The notes beneath the pieces were generated by a model. That model saw only the letters and a program-made list of their open reading frames with translations, searched no databases and was not told the DNA's origin. Made by a program: the position numbers and the translations under genes. A DNA stretch of 64,000 nucleotides from Buchananella hordeovulneris (GTDB lineage: Bacteria; Actinomycetota; Actinomycetes; Actinomycetales; Actinomycetaceae): the NCBI RefSeq assembly GCF_001907235.1, contig NZ_MQVS01000003.1:124001-188000 (forward strand), written 5' to 3'. Within the stretch, counting starts at the first letter, position 1. Every line of letters starts with the position of its first letter. Shown one piece after another: positions 26,513 to 35,727 of this stretch.

Positions 26513-28095
26513 AAGACACGATTATGACGAGCCTGCAAAGGCTCGGCAAAGCATTGATGGGGGCTGTGGCAGTGATGCCGGTGGCCGCCATCCTGATGGG
26601 TGTTGGGTACTGGCTTGACCCGACAGGGTGGGGCGCCAACAACATTGCCGCCGCCATCCTGATCAAGGCCGGGGCCGCCGTTCTCGACAACCTGGGTTGG
26701 ATCTTCGCCATCGCGATCGCTTTCGGGCTGGCCAAGGATAGTAGTGGTGCCGCGGCACTCTCGGGCTTCCTGGGCTACGCCACTGTCAAGGCGCTTATCT
26801 CTGAAACGGCTGTGGCTGGCTACAAGGGCGTCGATGTGGCCGCTCTCGAGGATGGAGCCCTCATTGATTGGAAGTCGCAGGGTTGGGACAAGATCAATGA
26901 CAAGAACGTCCTGATCGGTATCCTGGTCGGTATCCTCGCGGCCTACGTGTACAACAGGTTCTCCAGGACCAAGCTGCCGGACTTCCTGGCGTTCTTCTCG
27001 GGCCGCCGCCTGGTGCCGATCCTGACCACCCTCTTCTCGATCGTGCTGGCGGGCATCCTGTACTTTGTCTGGCCGTTCCTGTTCCACGGCCTATTCTCGT
27101 TCGGGCAGATGATCCAAGGTATGGGTGCCATTGGTGCCGGTATCTACGCTTTCTTCAACCGCCTGCTCATCCCGACGGGCCTGCACCACGCGCTGAACTC
27201 GATCTTCTGGTTCGACACCATCGGTGTGAACGACATCGGCAAGTTCCTCGATGGCTCGGCCACCATTGATGCTGCCAAGGCCGCCACCGACGTCGCCAGC
27301 TGCCCGGGTGTTTGGGCTGATGGAGCCTGCACCGTCGTGGGTGAGGTCGGTCGCTACCAGGCCGGTTTCTTCCCCGTCATGATGTTTGGTCTCCCGGCCG
27401 CCGCCCTGGCCATGTACCTCCGGGCCGATTCCAAGCGCAAGAAGGCCGTGTACTCCCTCATGATCGCCGGTGCTCTGGCCTCGTTCTTCACCGGGGTCAC
27501 CGAGCCTCTCGAGTTCGCCTTCATGTTCGTTGCGCCGCTGCTGTACTTGGTCCACGCCCTGCTGACTGGTCTGGCGGTGTTCATCGCGGCTACCTTCAAG
27601 TGGACCGCCGGGTTCGGTTTCTCGGCTGGTTTCGTTGACATGCTGCTGTCCACGCAGAACCCGATCGCCAACCAGTGGTGGATGCTGCTGGTGCTCGGCG
27701 TGATCTACGCAGGCATTTACTTCGCTGTCTTCTACTTCCTCATTGGGGCACTCAACCTGAAGACCCCGGGACGCGGTGACGACACCGACGAGGGCGCCAC
27801 TCTGGCGGCCGATGCCTCGATGACCGCGGTGGCTTCCCAGATTGTCTCCGGCCTGGGTGGTGCTGCCAACATCGTGTCGGTGGACTACTGTGCTACGCGT
27901 CTGCGTGTCATCACCGAGGACAACGTCGCAGTGAAGGAAGCTGAGATCAAGAAGGCTGGCGTGGCTGGGGTTGTGCGTCCCTCGCAGAAGTCCGTCCAGG
28001 TGATCGTCGGCCCGCAGGTGCAGTTCGTGTACGACGAGGTGGCCCGTTTGCTGGCCTCCGAGTCGGTCGAGTTGCGCGGCGAGCAAGAAGCCTAA
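26509..28095 (+). CDS. PTS EIICB, glucose/N-acetylglucosamine-type permease
   Basis: 528 residues. An N-terminal EIIC of about 420 residues has eight to ten hydrophobic segments and the family signature regions 'LGKALMGAVAVMPVAAILMG' and 'LLIPTGLHHALNSIFWFD', and 'GVTEPLEFAFMFVAPLLY', where GxTEPLEF is the sugar-site motif. The C-terminal EIIB (about 445-520) has 'SGLGGAANIVSVDYCATRLRV' with the phosphorylated cysteine. This order matches NagE, PtsG and MalX; sugar specificity cannot be decided. GTG 26509 is preceded by AAAGGAG. It imports and phosphorylates the sugar using the EIIA encoded 10 bp downstream. Confidence 0.92.
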   Translation: MKDTIMTSLQRLGKALMGAVAVMPVAAILMGVGYWLDPTGWGANNIAAAILIKAGAAVLDNLGWIFAIAIAFGLAKDSSGAAALSGFLGYATVKALISETAVAGYKGVDVAALEDGALIDWKSQGWDKINDKNVLIGILVGILAAYVYNRFSRTKLPDFLAFFSGRRLVPILTTLFSIVLAGILYFVWPFLFHGLFSFGQMIQGMGAIGAGIYAFFNRLLIPTGLHHALNSIFWFDTIGVNDIGKFLDGSATIDAAKAATDVASCPGVWADGACTVVGEVGRYQAGFFPVMMFGLPAAALAMYLRADSKRKKAVYSLMIAGALASFFTGVTEPLEFAFMFVAPLLYLVHALLTGLAVFIAATFKWTAGFGFSAGFVDMLLSTQNPIANQWWMLLVLGVIYAGIYFAVFYFLIGALNLKTPGRGDDTDEGATLAADASMTAVASQIVSGLGGAANIVSVDYCATRLRVITEDNVAVKEAEIKKAGVAGVVRPSQKSVQVIVGPQVQFVYDEVARLLASESVELRGEQEA

Positions 28096-28105
28096 GGAGG
28101 CGCCC

Positions 28106-28594
28106 ATGTTCGGTTTGGGGAAGCAAAAGCTGGATGTTCTCCCGCCGTTTGCTGGTGAGGTGGTGACGGTGGACCAAGTTCCGGACCCTGTGTTTGCGCA
28201 GCGAATGCTGGGAGATGGATTTGCGGTCCGGCCCGCTCCGGGGGTAACGACTGTCGAAGTCTGTGCCCCGATTGCTGGCAAGTTGCTCAAGGTGTTCAAC
28301 ACTCTGCATGCGTTTGCGCTCGAGGGGGAGAAGGGCACCGAGATGCTCGTGCACATCGGCTTGGAGACCGTGGAGCTCGGCGGGAAGGGCTTTGAGGCCC
28401 TGGCCGCTACGGGTGACGTGGTGGAGGCTGGTCAGCCGATCATCCGCGTGGATCTTGCGGTGTTGCGTGAGCAGGGCTGTGAACTGATTACTCCAGTGGT
28501 CTTCACCAAGGCCGGACAAGTCTCCAGCGTAAAGGTAGCTACAGGCAACGTGTTGGACGTCGACCAGAAGGTCTGTACCGCCACACTCGCCTAG
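28106..28594 (+). CDS. PTS EIIA protein, glucose family
   Basis: 162 residues: 'PPFAGEVVTVDQVPDPVFAQRMLGDG', 'APIAGKLLKVFNTLHAFALEG' and 'MLVHIGLETVELGGKGF', with the phosphorylated histidine in LVHIGLET. An AAGGAGG precedes the ATG and the gene is 10 bp behind the EIICB stop, so they are co-transcribed. It is the phosphate donor to EIICB and, by analogy with Crr, may also sense sugar supply. Confidence 0.92.
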   Translation: MFGLGKQKLDVLPPFAGEVVTVDQVPDPVFAQRMLGDGFAVRPAPGVTTVEVCAPIAGKLLKVFNTLHAFALEGEKGTEMLVHIGLETVELGGKGFEALAATGDVVEAGQPIIRVDLAVLREQGCELITPVVFTKAGQVSSVKVATGNVLDVDQKVCTATLA

Positions 28595-28604
28595 GAGCCT
28601 GCCG

Positions 28605-28638
28605 GGTGGCCCCTCCCGCTCCAGCGGGAGGGGCCACC
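28605..28638 (+). terminator. Terminator after the EIICB-EIIA operon
   Basis: GGTGGCCCCTCCCGC (28605-28619) pairs with its complement (28624-28638) around TCCA. No long U-run follows. Confidence 0.7.
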
Positions 28639-28681
28639 GTCATTAGACGGGAAGATCGGTAGAGGTTAAAGGAGAAAAACA

Positions 28682-29065
28682 GTGGGGCTGGACATGTCGT
28701 GGTTCGCCGTAAACAAGCTTGAGATGGTGGATATTTGTGATATTTCTGCGGAATTTTCGCCGGTGCTCATGGAAAATGAGCGAGTGGTTTTGGGGTTTAA
28801 GGGCATACGTGACGCTGTAGTGTTCACCGATCGTCGGGTATTGTTCATGAACCGACAAGGATTGACTGGGAAGAAGACGGCTTATACCACGATTCCCTAC
28901 ACGCGGATTCAAGCCTTCGAGCTGGAAACCGCGGGAACTTTGGATATCGATAGCGAGGTCAAGATGTGGGTGGCCGGACTTGGGGCGGCAAGGTTGTGTT
29001 TCACTCCAGGGACCTTTATATACGGGATAGGTGAACTTTTGAACGAAAAATGTCTCAATTATTAA
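28682..29065 (+). CDS. PH-domain protein (bacterial PH type)
   Basis: 127 residues with 'LMENERVVLGFKGIRDAVVFTDRRVLFMNRQGLTGKKTAYTTIPY' (in pieces: ERVVLGFKG, VVFTDRRVLFMN, TTIPYTRIQAFELETAG), the fold of bacterial PH domains. These small proteins have no assigned biochemical role. GTG 28682 has AAAGGAG before it. The gene is noticeably less GC-rich than its neighbours and is flanked by terminators on both sides, so it is a single transcription unit. Confidence 0.78.
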   Translation: MGLDMSWFAVNKLEMVDICDISAEFSPVLMENERVVLGFKGIRDAVVFTDRRVLFMNRQGLTGKKTAYTTIPYTRIQAFELETAGTLDIDSEVKMWVAGLGAARLCFTPGTFIYGIGELLNEKCLNY

Positions 29066-29148
29066 CTGTGGCACCGTGCGAAGAGACAGGGGTGAACAGC
29101 TAACAGCGAGCACGGACGTCCTTCTAATAGTAGATTCCCAACGCACCG

Positions 29149-29179
29149 GGGGCCCCAGAGAGTCACTCTCTGGGGCCCC
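29149..29179. terminator. Hairpin between the PH-domain gene and pepN
   Basis: GGGGCCCCAGAGA (29149-29161) pairs with its complement at 29167-29179 around GTCAC, between convergent genes. Confidence 0.75.
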
Positions 29180-29194
29180 GGCTATCTGGCTGAG

Positions 29195-31756
29195 CTAGCG
29201 CACGTCAGCTGCCTGCGCACGCACCGCTCGCTCGGCCCGGTCCAGCCCTTCTACCACGAGGCGGCGCAGGGCGGGGGCAGCGTCGGGATTGGCCGCCAGC
29301 CAGTCGCGGCCCGCCGCAACAACGTCGAAGCCGAGCTCCTCGCCCCAACCGGCCAGTTCCACTGGGAACAGGGCCTCCACCAGGGTCTGGGCCATCTCGC
29401 CGGTGCGCTCGCTCCACCACTGCGACAACAGGGTGAAGTACTCCCGCCCGCCGGGCACCAGCAACGCCACGTCGGCGGTGTCGCGGTAGCCGGGCACCAT
29501 GTGCTCGACCATGCCGTTGGGCAGCGTGTCGTCGTGCGCCAGAGCCTTGAAGGCGGCCTCCTTGGCGGCGGCCGTCGGCAGGCTGGCGCGCGCCTGCGCG
29601 GCCTTTTGCTTGCCGGTGACGGTGTTGTCGGCCGCTTCAAACTCGGCGATCTCGGTTTCGCCGAGCGCTCCGGCAGCTGCCAGACCGATGACTAGCGTCC
29701 ACTTCAGGTCGACGTCGATCTCCAGTCCCATCAGCGACTGTTCACCGTGCAGCAGCGCGGCGATCGCCTCAGCGTGGTCCGGGGTAGCGATGTGACGGGC
29801 GGCCGCCGAGACCAGCTGCAGCTGCGCGTCCGAGCCCGCCGGGGCGGTCTGTGCCAGGCGCAGCAGGCGCTCGCCGACCTCAACCGCGGTGGCTTCCCGG
29901 TTGGCGGGCGCCACGTACTGCGTCAGGGCCGTCTTGAGCTGGCGCAGCGACATCATAATGACCGTCGAATCGGTCTCGGTGCCGAGAGCCCCCAGCACGA
30001 GGTCGATGTAGTCGCGCGCCGACCACTCGCCGTCCCGCGTCATGTCCCACGCCCCGGCCAGAATCAACGCCCGGGCCATCGAGTCGGACAAGTCAGCGAC
30101 ATGGGCGCGGGCTGTGGCTAGCGACTCGGCATCGAAGCGGACCTTGGCGTAGGCCAGATCCTCGTCGTTGACCAGCAGCAGGGCAGGCCGGGGCTGCCCG
30201 ACCAGGTCACCTAGTTCCGTCACCGCACCGTCGACGTCGAGCTCCAGGCGACCGGTGCGCTGCAGCTGGCCGTCGACCAGGTTGTAGGAACCCACCACGA
30301 GGCGGTGCGGACGCAGCGACGCCCCCGGGCTGAAAGCCTCCTGGTGCAACACCGCGCGGGTGACCACACCGTCGGCGTCCGTCTCGATTTCCGGCCGCAG
30401 CAGCGTGATACCCGCCTCCTCCAACCAGACGGAGCTCCAGGCCTGCAAGTCCCGTCCCGAGGTGGCCTCCAGCTCGGTCAACAGGTCCGCCAGCACCGTG
30501 TTACCCCAAGCATGCTTCGCGAAGTAGGCCCGCAGTCCGGCAAAGAACTCCTCCCGGCCGACGTACGCCACCAGCTGGCGCAGTACAGACGCGCCCTTGG
30601 CGTAGGTGATGCCGTCAAAGTTGACCTCGACGTCTTCCAGGTCGTTAATGGTGGCCACGATCGGGTGGGTCGAAGCCAACTGATCCTGGGCATAGGCCCA
30701 CGCCTTCTCCAGCGACGCGAACGTGGTCCAGGCCTGGCTCCAGCGGGTCGCCTCCGCGGTGCACAGGGTGGAGGCAAACTCGGCGAACGACTCGTTGAGC
30801 CACAGGTCGTTCCACCACTTCATGGTCACCAAGTCGCCGAACCACATGTGCGCCAACTCGTGCAGGATCGTCACCGCCCGGCGCTCGACCATGGCCTCCA
30901 CAGGCTTGGAGCGGAAGACGTACTGATCGCGGAACGTTACGCACCCAGCGTTTTCCATCGCACCGGCATTAAATTCGGGCACGAAAATCTGGTCGTACTT
31001 CCTAAACGGGTACGGGCAGGCGAAATGCGACTCGTAGAAAGCAAACCCGGCCCGGGTGATGTCCATGATCTCTTCGGCATCCAGGTGCTCGGCGAGCGAG
31101 GCGCGGGCCCACACCCCGAGCGGGATCTCGCGCCCGTCTGCCGAGGTCAGCGAGCCGGTTGCCCCCTGGAACGGGCCGCCCACAATCGCCGCAATGTAGG
31201 AGCTCATCTTCTCCGTCGGCGTGAACTCCCAGCGAGCCACCCCGTCGCGGACCGGGAGCGGCTGCGGGGTCGGGGAGTTGGAGAACAGCTGCCAGTCGGC
31301 GGGGGCCGTGACCGTGAACTGGAACGTCCCCTTGAGGTCCGGCTGCTCAAAAACCGCGAACACGCGCCGCGAATCGGCGACCTCAAACTGGCTGTAGACG
31401 TAGGCCTGCCCGTCGGCGGGGTCCACAAACCGGTGCAGGCCCTCGCCGGTGTGCGAGTAGACGCAATCCGCTTCCACCACCAGGGTGTTTTCGGCGGCCA
31501 GTTGCGGCAGCGGCAGGCGCGAATCGGTGTAGCTGGCCAAGTCCAGATCCGTGCCGTTCAGGTTGGCCGCCCGCAGCGAACCCGCGATCAGGTCGATGAA
31601 CGTCTCGGCGCCCGGGGTGGCGGCGAAGGTCACCGTCGTGCGCGAGAAGAACGTCTCCTCGCCTGCGGTTAGATCCAGTTCAACCTGGTAAGCGGCAGAG
31701 TGGACGAGGCTAGCGCGCTCTTCCGCTTCCACGCGAGTGAGGTTTTCTCCAGGCAT
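29195..31756 (-). CDS. pepN: Aminopeptidase N (M1 family)
   Basis: 853 residues. A zinc metallopeptidase removing N-terminal amino acids from peptides. The substrate-binding 'GAMENAGCVTFRD' is followed by the zinc site 'VTILHELAHMWFGDLVTMKWWNDLWLNESFAEF' (HExxH-x18-E, split here as HELAHMWFGD and WLNESFAEF). A helical C-terminal domain of about 350 residues completes the actinobacterial type. I use ATG 31756, giving 'MPGENLTRVEAEERA', the usual family start; a GTG two codons earlier (31762) has the better ribosome spacing. No signal peptide, so it is cytosolic. Confidence 0.94.
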   Translation of the reverse strand: MPGENLTRVEAEERASLVHSAAYQVELDLTAGEETFFSRTTVTFAATPGAETFIDLIAGSLRAANLNGTDLDLASYTDSRLPLPQLAAENTLVVEADCVYSHTGEGLHRFVDPADGQAYVYSQFEVADSRRVFAVFEQPDLKGTFQFTVTAPADWQLFSNSPTPQPLPVRDGVARWEFTPTEKMSSYIAAIVGGPFQGATGSLTSADGREIPLGVWARASLAEHLDAEEIMDITRAGFAFYESHFACPYPFRKYDQIFVPEFNAGAMENAGCVTFRDQYVFRSKPVEAMVERRAVTILHELAHMWFGDLVTMKWWNDLWLNESFAEFASTLCTAEATRWSQAWTTFASLEKAWAYAQDQLASTHPIVATINDLEDVEVNFDGITYAKGASVLRQLVAYVGREEFFAGLRAYFAKHAWGNTVLADLLTELEATSGRDLQAWSSVWLEEAGITLLRPEIETDADGVVTRAVLHQEAFSPGASLRPHRLVVGSYNLVDGQLQRTGRLELDVDGAVTELGDLVGQPRPALLLVNDEDLAYAKVRFDAESLATARAHVADLSDSMARALILAGAWDMTRDGEWSARDYIDLVLGALGTETDSTVIMMSLRQLKTALTQYVAPANREATAVEVGERLLRLAQTAPAGSDAQLQLVSAAARHIATPDHAEAIAALLHGEQSLMGLEIDVDLKWTLVIGLAAAGALGETEIAEFEAADNTVTGKQKAAQARASLPTAAAKEAAFKALAHDDTLPNGMVEHMVPGYRDTADVALLVPGGREYFTLLSQWWSERTGEMAQTLVEALFPVELAGWGEELGFDVVAAGRDWLAANPDAAPALRRLVVEGLDRAERAVRAQAADVR

Positions 31757-31903
31757 TTGCACTTCTTTCCCTCAGGTATGCCAATAGGTGCAATCCCCGC
31801 ATCATGACAGATGGACCGCCCGCGCGTCATTTTTAGCCCGGCACAGAGGCGGCGACGCGGGGGCAGGCCCTCCTCGGGCCCGCTCCCGCGTCGCATGTCG
31901 CTG

Positions 31904-33883
31904 CTACCAGATGCGCACCCGGTCTGCGGGGTCCCGCCACATGCCATCGCCCGGCTGCACGTCGAAAGCCTCGGCAAACTCGTCGAGGTTAACCACGATG
32001 CCATTGCACCGGAACTCAGTGGGGGAGTGGGGGTCGGTGGAAATCTGCTCGATCAGCGCCTCGTCGCGGGCCTTCAGCCGCCAAATGCGGGCGTAGGCGT
32101 AGAAGAATCGCTGCACCGCGGTCAGGCCGTCGATGACCGGGGCGTCCGCCAGCGAGGCGATGCCCTCCTTGGCCAGCGCCAAGCGGTAAGCCTTCAAAGC
32201 GATGCTGGCCCCGCCCAGGTCCCCGATGTTCTCGCCCACCGTCAAGGCGCCATTGACGTGATGTTCGCTGCCCGCCAGCTGGGCAGGCACAAAGGCGTCG
32301 TACTGCTCGATCAGTTTGCTGGTGCGGCGTTCAAACTCGGCGCGGTCTTCCGCCGTCCACCAGTCCTCCAGCTTGCCATCGCCGGAGTACTTCGAGCCTT
32401 GGTCGTCGAAGCCGTGTCCGATCTCGTGGCCGATCACGGCCCCGATCGCGCCGTAGTTCAACGCGGGGTCCGCTCCCATCTCGAAGAATGGCGGGCGCAG
32501 AATCGCGGCGGGGAAAACAATCTCGTTGCGCAGCGGGTGGTAGTAGGCGTTGACGGTCTGCGGGCTCATCAGCCACTCGTGCGGGTCGACTTCCTGGCCG
32601 ATGCGTCCGAGCTGGAAGTCGGTCTCGAAGGCGCTGGCCGCCCGCACGTTTTCCACCAGTTCGCCGCCCAGGGTCAGGGCCGAGTAGTCCCGCCACTGGT
32701 CCGGGTAGCCAATCTTGGGCTTGAAGGCCGCGAGCTTGGCCAGGGCCTTAGCGCGGGTGGCCTCACCCATCCAGTCGAGGGCCGAGATGGACTCCTCGTA
32801 GGCCGCCACCAGGTTGGCCACCAGCTCCTGCATAGCCTCCTTGTGGGTGGGCGGGAAGTGCGTGGCCACGAAGACCTTGCCGACCTCTTCCCCGATGGCT
32901 CCTTCCACCAGGCCCACGCCGCGCTTCCACCGGTCGCGCAGTTGCTCGGCCCCAGTCAAGGTCCGGCCGAAGAAATCGAAGTTCTCCTCCACGACGGCCG
33001 CGCTCAAGTAGGGGGCCCGGGACCGCACGACGCACCAGCGCACGTAGTCCTGCAAAATCGCCAGGTCGGTATCCGGCCAGAGCCTGGCCAGGTGCGCAAA
33101 GTACTCAGGTTCGATGACGATGAGATCCTGCGGGAAGTTCGCGTCGGGGCTCAACGCGGCCGCGTACCCTTCCCAGTTGAAGCCCGGGTGGGCGGCGACG
33201 AAGTCGCTCCAGGTGAACGGGTTGTTCATCTTCTCTGCCTGCCGGGCAGTGACCTGATCGCGGTGGCCCTGCGCCAAGGCAGTTTCGAAGTCCACCACCC
33301 GGGCGGCGAACTGAGCGCCCCCCAGCCCGACGTTGGTCGCTTGGCGGGCGACGTGCTCGCGGTACTTGGCCAGCGTCTCGGCGTGCTTTTCTTCCCGGTA
33401 GTAGGCCTCATCCGGCAGCCCCAGGCCGCTTTGCGACCAGAAGAGATAGTAGTGCTCCGGGTCGGAGAAACCGGCCTCGGCACCGAAGTCGACGACGCTG
33501 GCCACACCCGTGCGGGCCAGCGCCCCCAATGCTGCCGCCAGTTCGGCAGCAGAGGTGGTCTGCTCGATGAGCGCGAAGTCGCGGTCCAGGGGAGCAGTCC
33601 CCAGCTTTTCCACCTGCTCGGTGTCCATGAAAGAGCGGTAGAGGTGCCCGACGCGCGCCTGGGCCCCGGTGGCCGTGCCTGCGCCCGCCGCCTCGGCGCA
33701 TTCCTCCACTATCTCTCGGACCTGCGCCTCAGCTAAGTCGCGCAACTCGTGGAAGGAACCGTGCATGGCCCGGTCGGCGGGGATCTCAAAATCCCGCAGC
33801 CAGGTGCCTTGCACATGCCGATAGAAGTCGTCCTGGGGACGGATGTTGGGGTCGTAGATGGTGGGGTCCGAGAAGTCAGTCAT
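31904..33883 (-). CDS. M13-family zinc metallopeptidase (PepO/neprilysin type)
   Basis: 659 residues. M13 enzymes cleave oligopeptides. The zinc site is 'GAVIGHEIGHGFDDQGSKYS' (HExxH), the third ligand is in 'VGENIGDLGGASIAL' (ExxxD), and 'NAYYHPLRNEIVFPAAIL' is the substrate-strand NAYY motif. It ends 'DRVRIW' where many members end in CxxW. ATG 33883 starts 'MTDFSDPTIYD' with no signal peptide, so a cytosolic peptidase like lactococcal PepO is likely. It follows pepN on the same strand in orientation, upstream of it by 147 bp, so both may serve peptide use. Confidence 0.93.
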   Translation of the reverse strand: MTDFSDPTIYDPNIRPQDDFYRHVQGTWLRDFEIPADRAMHGSFHELRDLAEAQVREIVEECAEAAGAGTATGAQARVGHLYRSFMDTEQVEKLGTAPLDRDFALIEQTTSAAELAAALGALARTGVASVVDFGAEAGFSDPEHYYLFWSQSGLGLPDEAYYREEKHAETLAKYREHVARQATNVGLGGAQFAARVVDFETALAQGHRDQVTARQAEKMNNPFTWSDFVAAHPGFNWEGYAAALSPDANFPQDLIVIEPEYFAHLARLWPDTDLAILQDYVRWCVVRSRAPYLSAAVVEENFDFFGRTLTGAEQLRDRWKRGVGLVEGAIGEEVGKVFVATHFPPTHKEAMQELVANLVAAYEESISALDWMGEATRAKALAKLAAFKPKIGYPDQWRDYSALTLGGELVENVRAASAFETDFQLGRIGQEVDPHEWLMSPQTVNAYYHPLRNEIVFPAAILRPPFFEMGADPALNYGAIGAVIGHEIGHGFDDQGSKYSGDGKLEDWWTAEDRAEFERRTSKLIEQYDAFVPAQLAGSEHHVNGALTVGENIGDLGGASIALKAYRLALAKEGIASLADAPVIDGLTAVQRFFYAYARIWRLKARDEALIEQISTDPHSPTEFRCNGIVVNLDEFAEAFDVQPGDGMWRDPADRVRIW

Positions 33884-34039
33884 GCACGCGATAGTAGTGG
33901 TGATCACCCTGCGTGGGACGGTGGTTTCGCTGGTGGACTAGCCGGGCGTGTCCGTCTGTGGTCAGCAAACAAGATCACGCGCCTGGTTGGCGGCCCGGCG
34001 GAGCTGGCAGGCACAGCAAAAGGTGGTATGGATTGACCT

Positions 34040-34489
34040 ATGCGCATCCATCTAGCAACTGACCATGCCGGCTTTGAAGTGAAGAACGCGGTAGCTGCGC
34101 ATCTGCGCGGCCTCGGCCACGAGGTGGTGGATTACGGGGCGCATGTTTTTGATGCCCTGGATGACTATCCGCCTTTCTGCTTCGAGGCGGCCACCGCCGT
34201 CGCGGAAGACCCGCAGTCGTTGGGGTTCGTCTTCGGGGGCTCGGGGAACGGTGAACAGATCGCGGCCAATAAGGTCACGGGGATCCGGGCCGCGCTGTTG
34301 TGGAGCACACAAATCGCGCAGCTGGCGCGGGAACACAACGACGCCAACGTGGGGGCCATCGGGGCGCGGCAACACCCGTTGGCGGACGTGCTGGCCATGG
34401 TCGAGACCTTTGTGGCCACCCCGTTTAGTGGCAATGAGCGCCATGCGCGTCGTATCGGCTTGCTAGACGAGTACGAAGCGGGCCGCTAG
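34040..34489 (+). CDS. rpiB: Ribose-5-phosphate isomerase B
   Basis: 149 residues of the RpiB/LacAB family, which interconverts ribose 5-phosphate and ribulose 5-phosphate in the pentose phosphate pathway. Recognised from 'MRIHLATDHAGFEVKNAV', 'FVFGGSGNGEQIAANKVTGI' and 'HNDANVGAIGARQH'. The active-site base position in 'GGSGNGEQ' is Ser/Gly-type, as in the mycobacterial enzymes rather than the Cys-type of E. coli. It is divergent from the M13 peptidase gene. Confidence 0.93.
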   Translation: MRIHLATDHAGFEVKNAVAAHLRGLGHEVVDYGAHVFDALDDYPPFCFEAATAVAEDPQSLGFVFGGSGNGEQIAANKVTGIRAALLWSTQIAQLAREHNDANVGAIGARQHPLADVLAMVETFVATPFSGNERHARRIGLLDEYEAGR

Positions 34490-34492
34490 CCG

Positions 34493-34535
34493 CCTGCGTC
34501 CGCCCGTCAGCCTTTGCAGCGCGGGCGGGCGCAGG
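34493..34535. terminator. Bidirectional hairpin between rpiB and the GNAT gene
   Basis: CCTGCGTCCGCCCG (34493-34506) pairs with CGGGCGGGCGCAGG (34522-34535) with one G-T pair, between convergent genes. Confidence 0.65.
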
Positions 34536-34538
34536 GTG

Positions 34539-35033
34539 CTACTCGACCGTCGCAAAGCCCAAGAACTCGTACAGGCGGAACGCCTCGGAGGCCGTGTGCA
34601 TATCCACCCGGAGGGAGAGGGTGTCCTGGCCTTGGCGGGAACAGTTCTCGGCGGCCAGCGACAGCAATGCCGTGGCCACGCCCTGGCTGCGGGCGTCGGG
34701 GGCCACAAAAAGTTCGATGATGAAGGGGCCGGGGGGAACGTCGTCCCACGGCGGGTCCACCACCGTCATGACGGCGCCTATTAACCGGTCGCCGTCGAAG
34801 GCCCCCAGCGTGGCCTCCGGAATAAGCTGACCAAAGCCACCGTCGAAGGCTAAACGCATTTCTGCCTGCGCTTCTTCGAGGGAGCCGGCGGCCACGCCCG
34901 GCGGGTAGGAGTCTAGATACAGCTGGGACAGCTCTTCGCAGTCGCTTACTTCCAGCTCGCGCACCTGAACCAGGGTGGTTCTTTCAAGTCCGGTCAGGCC
35001 CGTGGCCTCGATCCGCATTGTTCGAGTGCTCAT
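34539..35033 (-). CDS. GNAT-family N-acetyltransferase
   Basis: 164 residues with the GNAT fold: 'VRELEVSDCEELSQLYLDSYP', 'FIIELFVAPDARSQGVATALL' (acetyl-CoA-binding R/Q-x-x-G-x-A segment) and 'TASEAFRLYEFLGFATV' at the end. The acceptor is unknown. It is third on the strand after cysK and cysE with a 47-bp gap, so it may be co-transcribed, but a link to cysteine metabolism is only positional. Confidence 0.82.
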   Translation of the reverse strand: MSTRTMRIEATGLTGLERTTLVQVRELEVSDCEELSQLYLDSYPPGVAAGSLEEAQAEMRLAFDGGFGQLIPEATLGAFDGDRLIGAVMTVVDPPWDDVPPGPFIIELFVAPDARSQGVATALLSLAAENCSRQGQDTLSLRVDMHTASEAFRLYEFLGFATVE

Positions 35034-35080
35034 GTCCACATTCTGGCACGCGGGCCTCGGCGAAGTAGTAAACCGGCGGA

Positions 35081-35668
35081 TTAGATAAATAACGTCGGGT
35101 CGACAATCAGTTCGACACTCTGGCATTGCTTGGTCAACGGGCGATTCTGGGCGGGAATGCCGATTGCGGAATGGCAGTCCGGCACCGGTTTTACCACCAC
35201 CGCGTTCGCGCCAACACGCACGTCGTTGCCGATGGAGATGGGGCCCAGAATCTTTGCCCCGGCCCCCACCATCACCCGGTCGCCGAGGGTGGGATGCCGC
35301 TTCCCTGGGGTCATCGACACCCCGCCCAGGGTTACCCCGTGAAAGATAACCGCGTCGGTGCCCACCTCGGCGGTCTCCCCGATTACCACCCCGGAGCCGT
35401 GATCGATGAACAGACGACGCCCCAAGGTGGCGGCCGGATGAATCTCGATACCGGTGAACGTGCGGGCCAGCTGGGCCAGCATCAACGCCGATAGCTTGCC
35501 GCGCTTGGTGTGCCACAGTCGGTGCGCTAAGCGGTGGGCCCACACCGCATGCACTCCGGGGTAGGTGATAGCTACCTGGAGACGGGAGCGGGCGGCTGGA
35601 TCAGAATTGCGGGCGGCCTCGAGGTCTTCCCGCATGAGCTGGCGCAGTGATATTCCCGAAGAGTGCAT
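35081..35668 (-). CDS. cysE: Serine O-acetyltransferase
   Basis: 195 residues. It makes O-acetylserine from serine and acetyl-CoA for CysK. The left-handed beta-helix hexapeptide repeats run from '[21 protein letters not shown]' through '[23 protein letters not shown]' to '[20 protein letters not shown]'. His in 'IDHGSG' and 'FHGVTLGG' are the catalytic positions of the family. ATG 35668 is preferred; 'MREDLEAAR' at 35635 is an alternative. It ends in 'VDPTLFI', an Ile-terminated tail that in CysE inserts into CysK to form the cysteine synthase complex. Confidence 0.93.
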   Translation of the reverse strand: MHSSGISLRQLMREDLEAARNSDPAARSRLQVAITYPGVHAVWAHRLAHRLWHTKRGKLSALMLAQLARTFTGIEIHPAATLGRRLFIDHGSGVVIGETAEVGTDAVIFHGVTLGGVSMTPGKRHPTLGDRVMVGAGAKILGPISIGNDVRVGANAVVVKPVPDCHSAIGIPAQNRPLTKQCQSVELIVDPTLFI

Positions 35669-35688
35669 ATCACCGAGTTTAGAGCCAG

Positions 35689-35723
35689 TGGGCGGGGGAA
35701 GCAGCTGGTGCGTCCCCCGCCCA
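35689..35723 (-). terminator. Hairpin between cysK and cysE
   Basis: TGGGCGGGGGA (35689-35699) pairs with its complement (35713-35723), an 11-bp stem in the 59-bp gap between two same-strand genes. It could lower cysE expression relative to cysK. On the reverse strand TAAACT lies seven bases before the cysE ATG, so a separate leaderless cysE transcript is possible. Confidence 0.5.
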
Positions 35724-35727
35724 TCTT

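Noticed and set aside
30305-33736. Long open frames on the + strand opposite pepN and the M13 peptidase
   Set aside because: Both peptidases have complete catalytic motifs on the reverse strand; the opposite frames are a GC-codon effect with no recognisable domains.
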